Of a stretch of DNA of 5,249 nt, positions 1 to 5,249 are shown one piece after another; the first letter of the stretch is position 1, and the number at the start of each line of letters is the position of its first letter. The translations under genes and the position numbers were made by a program. Source of the stretch: an uncultured bacterium (lineage in GTDB: Bacteria; Pseudomonadota; Gammaproteobacteria; Burkholderiales; Burkholderiaceae_E); the NCBI GenBank assembly GCA_903864485.1, contig CAIPGD010000475.1:1-5249 (forward strand). Reading direction: 5' to 3'. The notes beneath the pieces were generated by a model. That model was not told the origin of the DNA, made no database searches, and saw only the letters and a list, made by a program, of their open reading frames with translations.

Positions 1-18
1 ATCGACTGGATCCATAGT

Positions 19-648
19 TCAGGCCGCGATGTTCTGATCGATCGGGCTCGGGCGAAACCGGTAAATGGCGGTCGATGCCCGTTTGCCGGGCAGGATCGAA
101 ACGCGCCGGCCACGCTCGTCCAGAAATGCGGCGTCCACAATCGTCATCCCGAGCCCACGGAGAAAGTTTTCAAAATCCAGAATGGTCGCCAAATGTAGAT
201 TGGGGGTGTTGTACCACTCAAAGGGCAGGGCCCGCGACATCGGCATCCGGCCCAGGGCGAGCGACAAAAGGTGCCTCCAATGGCCAAAATTCGGGAACGA
301 AATGATCGCCTCCTGGCCGATTCGGCCCATCTCGCGAACCACGCGCTCGGTGTGCTGAGTCGCCATGATCGCCATCGACAGCACCACGAACTGAAACTGG
401 TTGGCGCCAAACATATCGAGGCCCTGCTCGATGTTTTGCTGAATGACGTCAACCCCTCGCGAGGTGCAAGCCAGCACCTGCGCATCGTCAATCTCCACCC
501 CGTAGCCGCTGCAATGACGCTCACGCGCCAACCAGTCGAGCAAGGCACCGTCACCGCACCCCAAATCCAGCACCCTGGAATCACGACCGATCCAGGCCGC
601 AACCTGCTCCAGGTCGGGTCGCAACAAGCCGCCCGTTAGCCTGGTCAT
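19..648 (-). CDS. metW: Methionine biosynthesis protein MetW, methyltransferase-like
   Basis: MetW is a small class I methyltransferase-fold protein found beside metX in many proteobacteria and needed with it for homoserine acylation; no methyl-transfer reaction is firmly assigned. The 209-residue product has the nucleotide-binding loop VLDLGCGDG at residues 26-34 and an acidic residue at the end of the next strand (Glu52, in GVEIDD). The MetW-specific blocks ISFPNFGHWR (116-125) and ALPFEWYNTPNLHLATI (140-156) follow. The segment that usually reads LSQTLQA is LSMAIMA here (90-96), replacing both glutamines with methionine, and the usual IHLCTI is LHLATI. The frame is intact and length normal, so these look like divergence, not decay. 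The TGA stop at 21-19 leaves only 18 bases of window, which show no terminator. Confidence 0.95.
   Translation of the reverse strand: MTRLTGGLLRPDLEQVAAWIGRDSRVLDLGCGDGALLDWLARERHCSGYGVEIDDAQVLACTSRGVDVIQQNIEQGLDMFGANQFQFVVLSMAIMATQHTERVVREMGRIGQEAIISFPNFGHWRHLLSLALGRMPMSRALPFEWYNTPNLHLATILDFENFLRGLGMTIVDAAFLDERGRRVSILPGKRASTAIYRFRPSPIDQNIAA
645..648 (-). other. ATGA stop-start overlap, metX to metW
   Basis: On the coding strand the four bases read ATGA, combining the metW start with the metX stop. An AAGG (661-658) nine bases before the ATG is a plausible ribosome binding site. The arrangement suggests translational coupling and near-equal production of the two proteins, which are known to act in the same step. 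Confidence 0.8.
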
Positions 649-1817
649 GCGCGATCGCCTTGTGCAGAGCCGGGCGCGATCCCGGGTGCGATGCCCGGTG
701 CGATCTGCGCCGCCACCCGCTCAAAGTACGCCCGCACGAGCGCGTGATAGCGCGCATCGTCCAACAAAAAAGCATCATGCCCATGAGGCGCATCAATCTC
801 GCCGTAGGTCACGCGGCGACGATTGGCCAACAAGGCCTGCACGATCTCGCGCGATCGAGCCGATGTGAATCGCCAATCTGAGGTAAACGAAATCACCAGG
901 AAATCCGCCGTCGCTGCCGCCATCGCCGCGCTGAGATCGCCACCAAATGAAGCCGCTGGATCAAAGTAATCGAGCACGCGGGTGATCAAGAGGTAGGTAT
1001 TGGCATCAAAGTACTGACTGAACTTATCGCTCTGATAACGCAGATATCGCTCAATCTGAAATTCAATATCGAATGTATAATCATACTGATCGCGCTGATT
1101 AATCAACTCGCGACCAAATTTCTGCGCCATCGCATCACCGGCCTGATACGTGATGTGCCCAATCATGCGTGCAACCATCAATCCACGTTTGGGTGTCACG
1201 CCGTAATCGTAAAAACGGCCATCATGAAAATCGGGATCGGTCAGGATGGCACGGCGAGCCACTTCATTGAAGGCGATGTTTTGTGCCGATAGTTGCGGTG
1301 TCGAGGCGATGACGACGCAATTGGCCACCCGCGCGGCATATAGCGTACTCCAAGCAAGCGCCTGCATGCCCCCGAGCGAACCCCCCATGACCGCTGCAAA
1401 ACGTTCGATACCAAGGGCATCCGCAAGACGCGCCTGCGAGTGGACCCAGTCCTCGACCGTGAGTACGGGGAAGTCCGGGCCGTAACGGCGGCCGGTCAAG
1501 GGATCGCGAGTCATCGGTCCCGTCGAACCAAAGCAGCTGCCGAGGTTATTAACCCCGATCACGTAAAATCGGTCGGTATCGACGGGCTTGCCGGACCCAA
1601 CCATGTTGTCCCACCATCCTCGCTGTTCGGGTGCGCCGGCGTACACGCCGGCAACATGGTGTGATGCGTTCAGCGCATGGCAAATCAGGACCGCATTACT
1701 GCGTTCAGAGTTCAGTTCGCCATAGGTCTCATAGACCAGTTCGTAGCCACTCAGCATGGCACCACTCGCCAGCGCGAGGGGCCTCTCAAAGGTCATACGG
1801 TGCGGGTGTGCGATCAA
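645..1817 (-). CDS. metX: Homoserine O-acyltransferase MetX, probably succinyl-CoA type
   Basis: MetX is an alpha/beta-hydrolase-fold enzyme that acylates the hydroxyl of L-homoserine, the first committed step to methionine. Seen in order are CHALNASHHVAG, WWDNMVGSGKP, NNLGSCFGSTGPM, the nucleophile elbow GGSLGGMQAL, SDWRF and HGHDAFLLDD. Counting from TTG 1817 the triad is Ser147, Asp314 and His347. The Arg in SDWRF resembles proteobacterial MetX enzymes that use succinyl-CoA; that specificity is from memory of the family, so acetyl-CoA use is not excluded. The length (390 residues) is normal except for a repeat-built tail IAPGIAPGIAPGSAQGDRA after the expected C-terminus. Starts at TTG 1835 (396 residues, overlapping ptsI) or ATG 1796 are possible. 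The stop overlaps the metW ATG. Confidence 0.95.
   Translation of the reverse strand: MIAHPHRMTFERPLALASGAMLSGYELVYETYGELNSERSNAVLICHALNASHHVAGVYAGAPEQRGWWDNMVGSGKPVDTDRFYVIGVNNLGSCFGSTGPMTRDPLTGRRYGPDFPVLTVEDWVHSQARLADALGIERFAAVMGGSLGGMQALAWSTLYAARVANCVVIASTPQLSAQNIAFNEVARRAILTDPDFHDGRFYDYGVTPKRGLMVARMIGHITYQAGDAMAQKFGRELINQRDQYDYTFDIEFQIERYLRYQSDKFSQYFDANTYLLITRVLDYFDPAASFGGDLSAAMAAATADFLVISFTSDWRFTSARSREIVQALLANRRRVTYGEIDAPHGHDAFLLDDARYHALVRAYFERVAAQIAPGIAPGIAPGSAQGDRA
669..704 (-). repeat. Three 12-base in-frame units at the 3' end of metX
   Basis: Three adjacent 12-base units (669-680, 681-692, 693-704) each encode Ile-Ala-Pro-Gly. They differ only at third codon positions, so every difference is silent. 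They lie beyond the conserved end of MetX, so they form a tail rather than part of the catalytic fold. Their period matches the repeat at the end of gshB, but the base sequence and peptide differ. Confidence 0.85.
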
Positions 1818-1824
1818 TCGAACG

Positions 1825-1829
1825 CCCTC
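1825..1829 (-). promoter_or_regulatory. Probable metX ribosome binding site overlapping the ptsI stop
   Basis: On the coding strand the bases read GAGGG, with the GA belonging to the ptsI TGA stop codon. A seven-base spacer leads to TTG at 1817-1815, giving good geometry. The other in-frame TTG at 1835 has only a weak AGG nine bases or so upstream, and the ATG at 1796 has none. This favours TTG 1817 as the metX start. Confidence 0.55.
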
Positions 1830-3534
1830 AGTCAAACCGCAGCGCCTGGCGCGCGGCTTGGCGCGCGGCGTCGACCGTCAGGTCGAGCAGCGCCTGCTTG
1901 ACCTGAAGCAGAGCGGTCGAATTCATTGAGAATTCGCGTAATCCCATGCCGACCAGAACAGCCGTTGCGAGTGGATCGCCGGCCATTTCACCGCAAACAG
2001 CCACGGGCCGACGCGCCCGCCGCGCCGCCGCGATGGTCCTCGCGATCAAGCGCAACACGGCCGGATGCATCGGATCATAGAGCGCCGCGACGCGGGGATC
2101 GGAACGATCGATCGCGAGCGTGTATTGCGTCAAGTCGTTGGTCCCAATCGACAAAAAATCCAGATTGCGGGCAAAGACATCCGCGGCAATCGCGGCCGCC
2201 GGCACCTCGATCATGCCACCCACGGGCATGGCCGGATCAAAGCGCTGGCCGCGTTCGCTGAGTGTCTCGCGGGCTTGCATCAATAGCCTGCGGGTCGCAA
2301 GGATTTCACTCGGATGGGTCAGCATCGGAATCAATAGCCGGACCGGACCGAGCGCAGAAGCCCGCAAAATAGCCCGGAGCTGGACTTTGAAGAGCTCGGG
2401 CTCAGCCAGACAAAAACGGATCGCGCGCCGCCCCAAGGCGGGATTTTCAGCGAAATGCGAGCCGCCCGGATGCACAGACTCGGCCCCGGTTCGGGGCAAC
2501 GCCTTATCTGCGCCGACATCAATCGTCCGAATCGTGACGGGCCTCCCAGCCATCGTCCGAATCACCTCCGCATAGGCCTCGACCTGCTCGTCCTCATCGG
2601 GCAATTGCTTCCGGTTCAAAAAGAGAAACTCGGAGCGCAGGAGGCCAATCCCTCCCGCGCCCTGCGCCAGCGCATCGATCGCCTCCGCAGGCAACTCGAT
2701 ATTGCCCTGCAGCGAGATCGGTACGCCGTCGAAGGTCGCTGCGGGCAGCGGCAGAAGCGATTGGAGACGGACCCGATGACGCCGGTGCTCGGCCCCGCGC
2801 CGCTCAACTTGCTCGAGCAATTCAGGATCGGGATTGACCACCAACACGCCGGCATCGCCGTCGACCACCACGAGATCATCGTCGCGAATCAGGCTGGCCA
2901 CATCGGTCAGCCCGACGACCGTGGGTTTCGCCAGGCCTCGTGCCACGATCGCGGCGTGCGACGCGGTACCCCCCAGTTCGAGAGCAAAGGCGCAGGCGTT
3001 GCGCCAAAGCAGCAGATCGGCGGGCGCGGGCTCGGTGGCGATCACCACGAGCGAGTCGATTGCCTCGCCCGCCCGCGGATCATGCGGCCCGTTGTCCAAC
3101 ATCGCGCGCAGCACCCGATTAACGATCTGGCGGACATCGACCACACGCTCGCGCAGGTAAGGATCCTCAAACGCCAAAAACTGTTCGACCAGCTCTTCCG
3201 CCTGAGCGGCATACGCCCATTCTGCGTTGCAGGCTTGATGACGAATTCGGGTCCGCGCGCCTTCAACCAGCGTCGCGTCTACCAGCATCTGACCGTGAAC
3301 GTCCAGCATCGCGGCAGCTTCGACCGGAGCATCCACCGGCAGGTCCTGTGCGATCGCCTGCAATTCGGCTTGAACACGACCGATTGCGACGTCGAGTCGG
3401 TTGAGCTCGGTCGCCACTTCCCCAGGCGCGATCCGACGCTGGGGCGCATCGCGCAATGCCGTCGACAACACCCGGGCGCGGCCCACTGCGACGCCTCCGC
3501 CCAAGGTCTTGCCGTGCAGAACGAACATCGCCAT
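1828..3534 (-). CDS. ptsI: PTS enzyme I (phosphoenolpyruvate-protein phosphotransferase)
   Basis: Enzyme I takes phosphate from phosphoenolpyruvate and passes it to HPr, starting the PTS relay in the cytoplasm. The chosen product is 568 residues, normal for the family. The N-terminal half carries GGTASHAAIVARG with the phospho-acceptor His193. The C-terminal PEP-binding barrel shows GIGLLRSEFLFLNR (about 295-308), RTIDVGADK (336-344), NPALGRRAIRF (364-374), GGMIEVPAAAI (439-449), DFLSIGTNDLTQYTLAIDR (459-477) and VAVCGEMAGDP with the catalytic-type Cys514. All expected motifs are intact. The start at 3534 was chosen because AGGGA sits six bases upstream; GTG 3549 and ATG 3528 are alternatives. 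It follows ptsH after 35 bases. Its TGA stop lies within the putative ribosome binding site of metX. Confidence 0.97.
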   Translation of the reverse strand: MAMFVLHGKTLGGGVAVGRARVLSTALRDAPQRRIAPGEVATELNRLDVAIGRVQAELQAIAQDLPVDAPVEAAAMLDVHGQMLVDATLVEGARTRIRHQACNAEWAYAAQAEELVEQFLAFEDPYLRERVVDVRQIVNRVLRAMLDNGPHDPRAGEAIDSLVVIATEPAPADLLLWRNACAFALELGGTASHAAIVARGLAKPTVVGLTDVASLIRDDDLVVVDGDAGVLVVNPDPELLEQVERRGAEHRRHRVRLQSLLPLPAATFDGVPISLQGNIELPAEAIDALAQGAGGIGLLRSEFLFLNRKQLPDEDEQVEAYAEVIRTMAGRPVTIRTIDVGADKALPRTGAESVHPGGSHFAENPALGRRAIRFCLAEPELFKVQLRAILRASALGPVRLLIPMLTHPSEILATRRLLMQARETLSERGQRFDPAMPVGGMIEVPAAAIAADVFARNLDFLSIGTNDLTQYTLAIDRSDPRVAALYDPMHPAVLRLIARTIAAARRARRPVAVCGEMAGDPLATAVLVGMGLREFSMNSTALLQVKQALLDLTVDAARQAARQALRFD

Positions 3535-3540
3535 CGTCAA

Positions 3541-3545
3541 TCCCT
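3541..3545 (-). promoter_or_regulatory. Ribosome binding site that fixes the ptsI start
   Basis: On the coding strand this reads AGGGA, followed by a six-base spacer and ATG at 3534-3532. It makes that ATG a better start than the GTG at 3549, which has no ribosome binding site, or the ATG at 3528, which is twelve bases away. Confidence 0.7.
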
Positions 3546-3569
3546 GCACTCACTCATAGGTGCACTTCG

Positions 3570-3842
3570 TCATTCATGCGCTTCGTTAAAACCGGACGCG
3601 AACAGCGCGACCAGCGCGGCCATCGCCTCAGACTCATCAGGTCCGTCCGTTTCGATGCCAATCACGGTGCCCTTGGGCGCCGCCAGCATCATGACGCCCA
3701 TGATGCTCTTTCCATTGACCCGTCGACTATTGCGGGTTAACCAGACTTCGGCGCGAAAACGCGATGCCAACTGACTGACTTGAGCTGAAGGCCGCGCATG
3801 CAGACCGAGCGGATTGACGACCTGGACTTCTCGATGCTGCAT
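3570..3842 (-). CDS. ptsH: Phosphocarrier protein HPr
   Basis: HPr is the small cytoplasmic carrier that takes phosphate from enzyme I and passes it to EIIA proteins. The 90-residue product has the typical length. NPLGLHARPSA places the phospho-acceptor at His15 with the usual Arg17. NGKSIMGVMMLAAPKGT places a serine exactly at position 46, the site modified by HPr kinase/phosphorylase. In proteobacteria with an incomplete PTS this serine is commonly kept together with an hprK gene elsewhere; hprK is not in this window. The ATG follows the EIIA stop by five bases. A weak GAG (3853-3851) about eight bases upstream, just before the EIIA stop codon, may serve as ribosome binding site. It lies directly upstream of ptsI, its phosphate donor. 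Confidence 0.96.
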   Translation of the reverse strand: MQHREVQVVNPLGLHARPSAQVSQLASRFRAEVWLTRNSRRVNGKSIMGVMMLAAPKGTVIGIETDGPDESEAMAALVALFASGFNEAHE

Positions 3843-3847
3843 CGGAC

Positions 3848-4255
3848 TTACTCGGCAAGCGGTGGGGGCAACACCTGGACGACCGCCTCGCGGCCCCCCA
3901 CCAGGAGTCGGCCGACCAGATCACCCAATGGCTGCGGCCGACGTCGGTCAGTCAGGCCCTTCACCAGCATCGGCAGGTTGACGCCCGCCAAAACCGCGAC
4001 CCGGTTAGCCTCGGCCAGACGCGACGCGACGCGCGATGGGGTCGCGCCCCAGACATCGGTGAGGACCAAGACGCCGCTCCCGTCGTTGATCCGTTTTAGC
4101 AATTCACGAGCTGAATTGACAGCGACCTCGGGGTCCTCATCGGGAATGACATCGAGCGCGGCCAATTGCGCCGGCAGACGCCCGAAAATATGGCGGGTGC
4201 AATGCAGCAAGGCGGTGCCCAGCGGTTCGTGACTCACAACCAGAATGCCAATCAT
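3848..4255 (-). CDS. PTS EIIA component, mannose family
   Basis: This 135-residue cytoplasmic protein is a single EIIA domain of the mannose/fructose PTS family. It accepts a phosphate from HPr on a histidine. The N-terminal GILVVSHEPLG places the phospho-acceptor at His9. The later blocks TDVWGATPSRVA and GVNLPMLVKGL are also characteristic. Length matches stand-alone EIIA-Man proteins rather than the longer EIIAB fusions. No EIIB, EIIC or EIID partner is in the window, so a regulatory role is more likely than sugar uptake; this is an inference, since permease genes could lie elsewhere. The ATG overlaps the gshB stop, and the gene ends in TAA five bases before ptsH. Various symbols are used for this gene in related genomes, so none is given. 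Confidence 0.93.
   Translation of the reverse strand: MIGILVVSHEPLGTALLHCTRHIFGRLPAQLAALDVIPDEDPEVAVNSARELLKRINDGSGVLVLTDVWGATPSRVASRLAEANRVAVLAGVNLPMLVKGLTDRRRPQPLGDLVGRLLVGGREAVVQVLPPPLAE
4252..4255 (-). other. ATGA stop-start overlap, gshB to EIIA
   Basis: On the coding strand the four bases read ATGA: ATG starts the EIIA gene and TGA stops gshB. No good Shine-Dalgarno sequence sits at normal distance from this ATG, so translation of EIIA probably depends on ribosomes finishing gshB. That dependence is an inference from spacing alone. Confidence 0.8.
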
Positions 4256-5249
4256 GGCAGGCCCGCTGATGCTCCTGCCGATGCTCCCGCGACTGTTGCT
4301 GCGGATGTTGCTGCGGATATTCCCGCAGCCACTCCCACCATGTCGTCGACCGCCCGCTCGAGTGCAACGATAAATGCCTGGGCCACATCGAAACCGGTTT
4401 GTTGTGTGATTTCACGAAAGCAGGTTGGACTCGTCACGTTGACCTCGGTCAGACAGTCTCCAATCACATCCAGACCGACCAGCAAGAGGCCGCGAGCTGC
4501 GAGGATCGGCGCCAGCGCAGTGCCAATGTGACGGTCTCGCGTACTGAGCGGACGAGCAACCCCGGTACCACCCGCGGCCAGATTGCCGCGTGACTCACCC
4601 GCCGCCGGAATTCGAGCCAGACAATATGGCACCACTTCACCACCAATCAGCAGCACGCGCTTATCTCCGTCTGAAATCTGCGGCAGAAAGCGTTGCGCCA
4701 TCACGGTGCGAGTCCCAAAGCGATGCATGGTCTCGAGAATCACTGACAGGTTTGGGTCATCGGCACGGGCCCGAAAAATCGACGCCCCACCCATGCCATC
4801 GAGCAATTTGAGAACCGCTTCCCCGTGCTCCACCACGAAGGCGCGCAGCCGCGCGGGATCGCGTGAAACCAGGGTGGGCGCCGTGAATTGCGCAAACTCA
4901 AGAATCGCGAGCTTTTCGTTGTGATCACGTAGCGCACGCGGATCGTTAAAAACACGGGCGCCCTCGGCCTGGGCGCGCTCTAAGAGCTGCGTCGCGTACA
5001 GGTACTCCAGATCATACGGCGGGTCCTTGCGCATGACGATGGCATCAAAACCCGCCAGCGCTAAAAGTTCGACCTCACCCCGAACAAACCAACGGTCCGC
5101 CGGGGCGCCCCCGCTCCAGCCGTCATAGCTTGCGGCATCATCAGCCGCGGCCACGGTCGAGGCGTCCCGCTGAAGTTCAATCCGTGCAACCTGCGCCGCT
5201 AGGCGACACAACCGGCCGTCGCGCCCGGTCAGCGCGGCCGCGCTCGATA
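4252..5249 (-). CDS. gshB: Glutathione synthetase, N-terminus cut off by the window edge
   Basis: This ATP-grasp ligase joins gamma-glutamylcysteine to glycine, using ATP, to make glutathione in the cytoplasm. Family blocks visible in order are MRKDPPYDLEYLYAT, the ATP-binding segment around LDGMGGASIFR, DGDKRVLLIGGEVVPYCLARIP, NLAAGGTG and the C-terminal VNVTSPTCFREI. The frame stays open to the window edge. A TTG at 5211 could be called a start, but family alignment places about 40 more residues upstream, so the real start lies beyond 5249. Two oddities are visible. The usual KPLDG of the ATP site reads KLLDG (Leu codon at 4804-4806). The protein also carries an Ala/Ser/Gly-rich tail of about 25 residues, built from 12-base repeats, past the family's usual end. 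The stop overlaps the start of the next gene as ATGA. Identity is secure; the tail has no known function. Confidence 0.96.
   Translation of the reverse strand, partial: SSAAALTGRDGRLCRLAAQVARIELQRDASTVAAADDAASYDGWSGGAPADRWFVRGEVELLALAGFDAIVMRKDPPYDLEYLYATQLLERAQAEGARVFNDPRALRDHNEKLAILEFAQFTAPTLVSRDPARLRAFVVEHGEAVLKLLDGMGGASIFRARADDPNLSVILETMHRFGTRTVMAQRFLPQISDGDKRVLLIGGEVVPYCLARIPAAGESRGNLAAGGTGVARPLSTRDRHIGTALAPILAARGLLLVGLDVIGDCLTEVNVTSPTCFREITQQTGFDVAQAFIVALERAVDDMVGVAAGISAATSAATVAGASAGASAGLP
4258..4329 (-). repeat. Six 12-base in-frame units at the 3' end of gshB
   Basis: Six consecutive 12-base units encode the tetrapeptides AAGI, SAAT, SAAT, VAGA, SAGA and SAGL, followed by a final Pro and the stop. 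The two SAAT units (4294-4305 and 4306-4317) are identical in DNA; the others are diverged and include amino-acid changes. The array lies beyond the end of the conserved GshB fold, so it is probably a tolerated low-complexity tail created by slippage or unequal recombination. It ends three bases before the ATGA overlap with the EIIA gene. On the coding strand one unit contains AGGAG (4276-4272), but 16 bases from the EIIA start, too far for a normal ribosome binding site. Confidence 0.85.

Noticed and set aside
1..18. Possible terminator after metW
   Set aside because: Only 18 bases are available; no GC stem with T-run is visible.
271..639. A 122-codon plus-strand frame opposite metW
   Set aside because: It mirrors the real metW gene and shows no domain or plausible ribosome binding site.
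651..658. GCGATCGC palindrome, also at 3350-3357, resembling the cyanobacterial HIP1 motif
   Set aside because: Only two copies, both in coding sequence rich in CG and GATC, and the genes are not cyanobacterial in type.
1021..1100. An AT-rich patch inside metX, about one third GC in 1021-1080
   Set aside because: It encodes a conserved Tyr/Asp/Phe/Ile-rich MetX segment (DYTFDIEFQIERYLRYQSDKF), so amino-acid content and codon choice explain it; no sign of insertion or transfer.
2455..3774. A 439-codon open frame on the plus strand across ptsI and ptsH
   Set aside because: It lies opposite two genes with complete family motifs, its translation is Arg/His/Gln-rich with no recognisable domain, and such antisense frames are expected in GC-rich genes.
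5209..5211. TTG as the start of gshB
   Set aside because: The frame stays open to 5249 and the upstream residues fit the GshB N-terminal domain, so the gene is cut by the window edge.

Overview
The window looks like ordinary chromosomal DNA of a proteobacterium, most likely a betaproteobacterium. The main evidence is the gene order: glutathione synthetase (gshB), a mannose-type PTS EIIA, HPr and enzyme I, an arrangement I know from Burkholderia-like genomes. The proteins also look betaproteobacterial, for example MetX with its GVNNLGSCFGSTGPM block and MetW with FPNFGHW. Base composition is moderately GC-rich. I cannot name a genus.

All six genes lie on the minus strand and are read from the right edge to the left: gshB (enters from beyond 5249, ends 4252), an EIIA-Man protein (4255-3848), ptsH/HPr (3842-3570), ptsI/enzyme I (3534-1828), metX (start near 1817, ends 645) and metW (648-19). 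The junctions are a 4-base ATGA overlap, a 5-base gap, a 35-base gap, a stop codon merged with the next ribosome binding site, and another ATGA overlap. No gap has room for an obvious promoter or terminator, so the window is probably one polycistronic unit whose promoter lies beyond the right edge. No stretch over 300 bases lacks a gene.

Functionally there are three blocks. GshB completes glutathione synthesis. EIIA, HPr and enzyme I form a phosphate relay with no sugar-specific EIIB or EIIC in the window, which suggests a regulatory rather than transport PTS; HPr keeps both His15 and Ser46. MetX and MetW carry out the homoserine acylation step of methionine synthesis. Joining metXW directly to ptsI is the most notable organisational point, since I know these as separate loci in Burkholderia-type genomes.

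I saw no mobile element, RNA gene, CRISPR array or new defence-like system. The oddest sequence feature is a pair of in-frame 12-base tandem repeats that encode tetrapeptide tails at the C-termini of GshB and MetX. Each lies just upstream of one of the two ATGA junctions.
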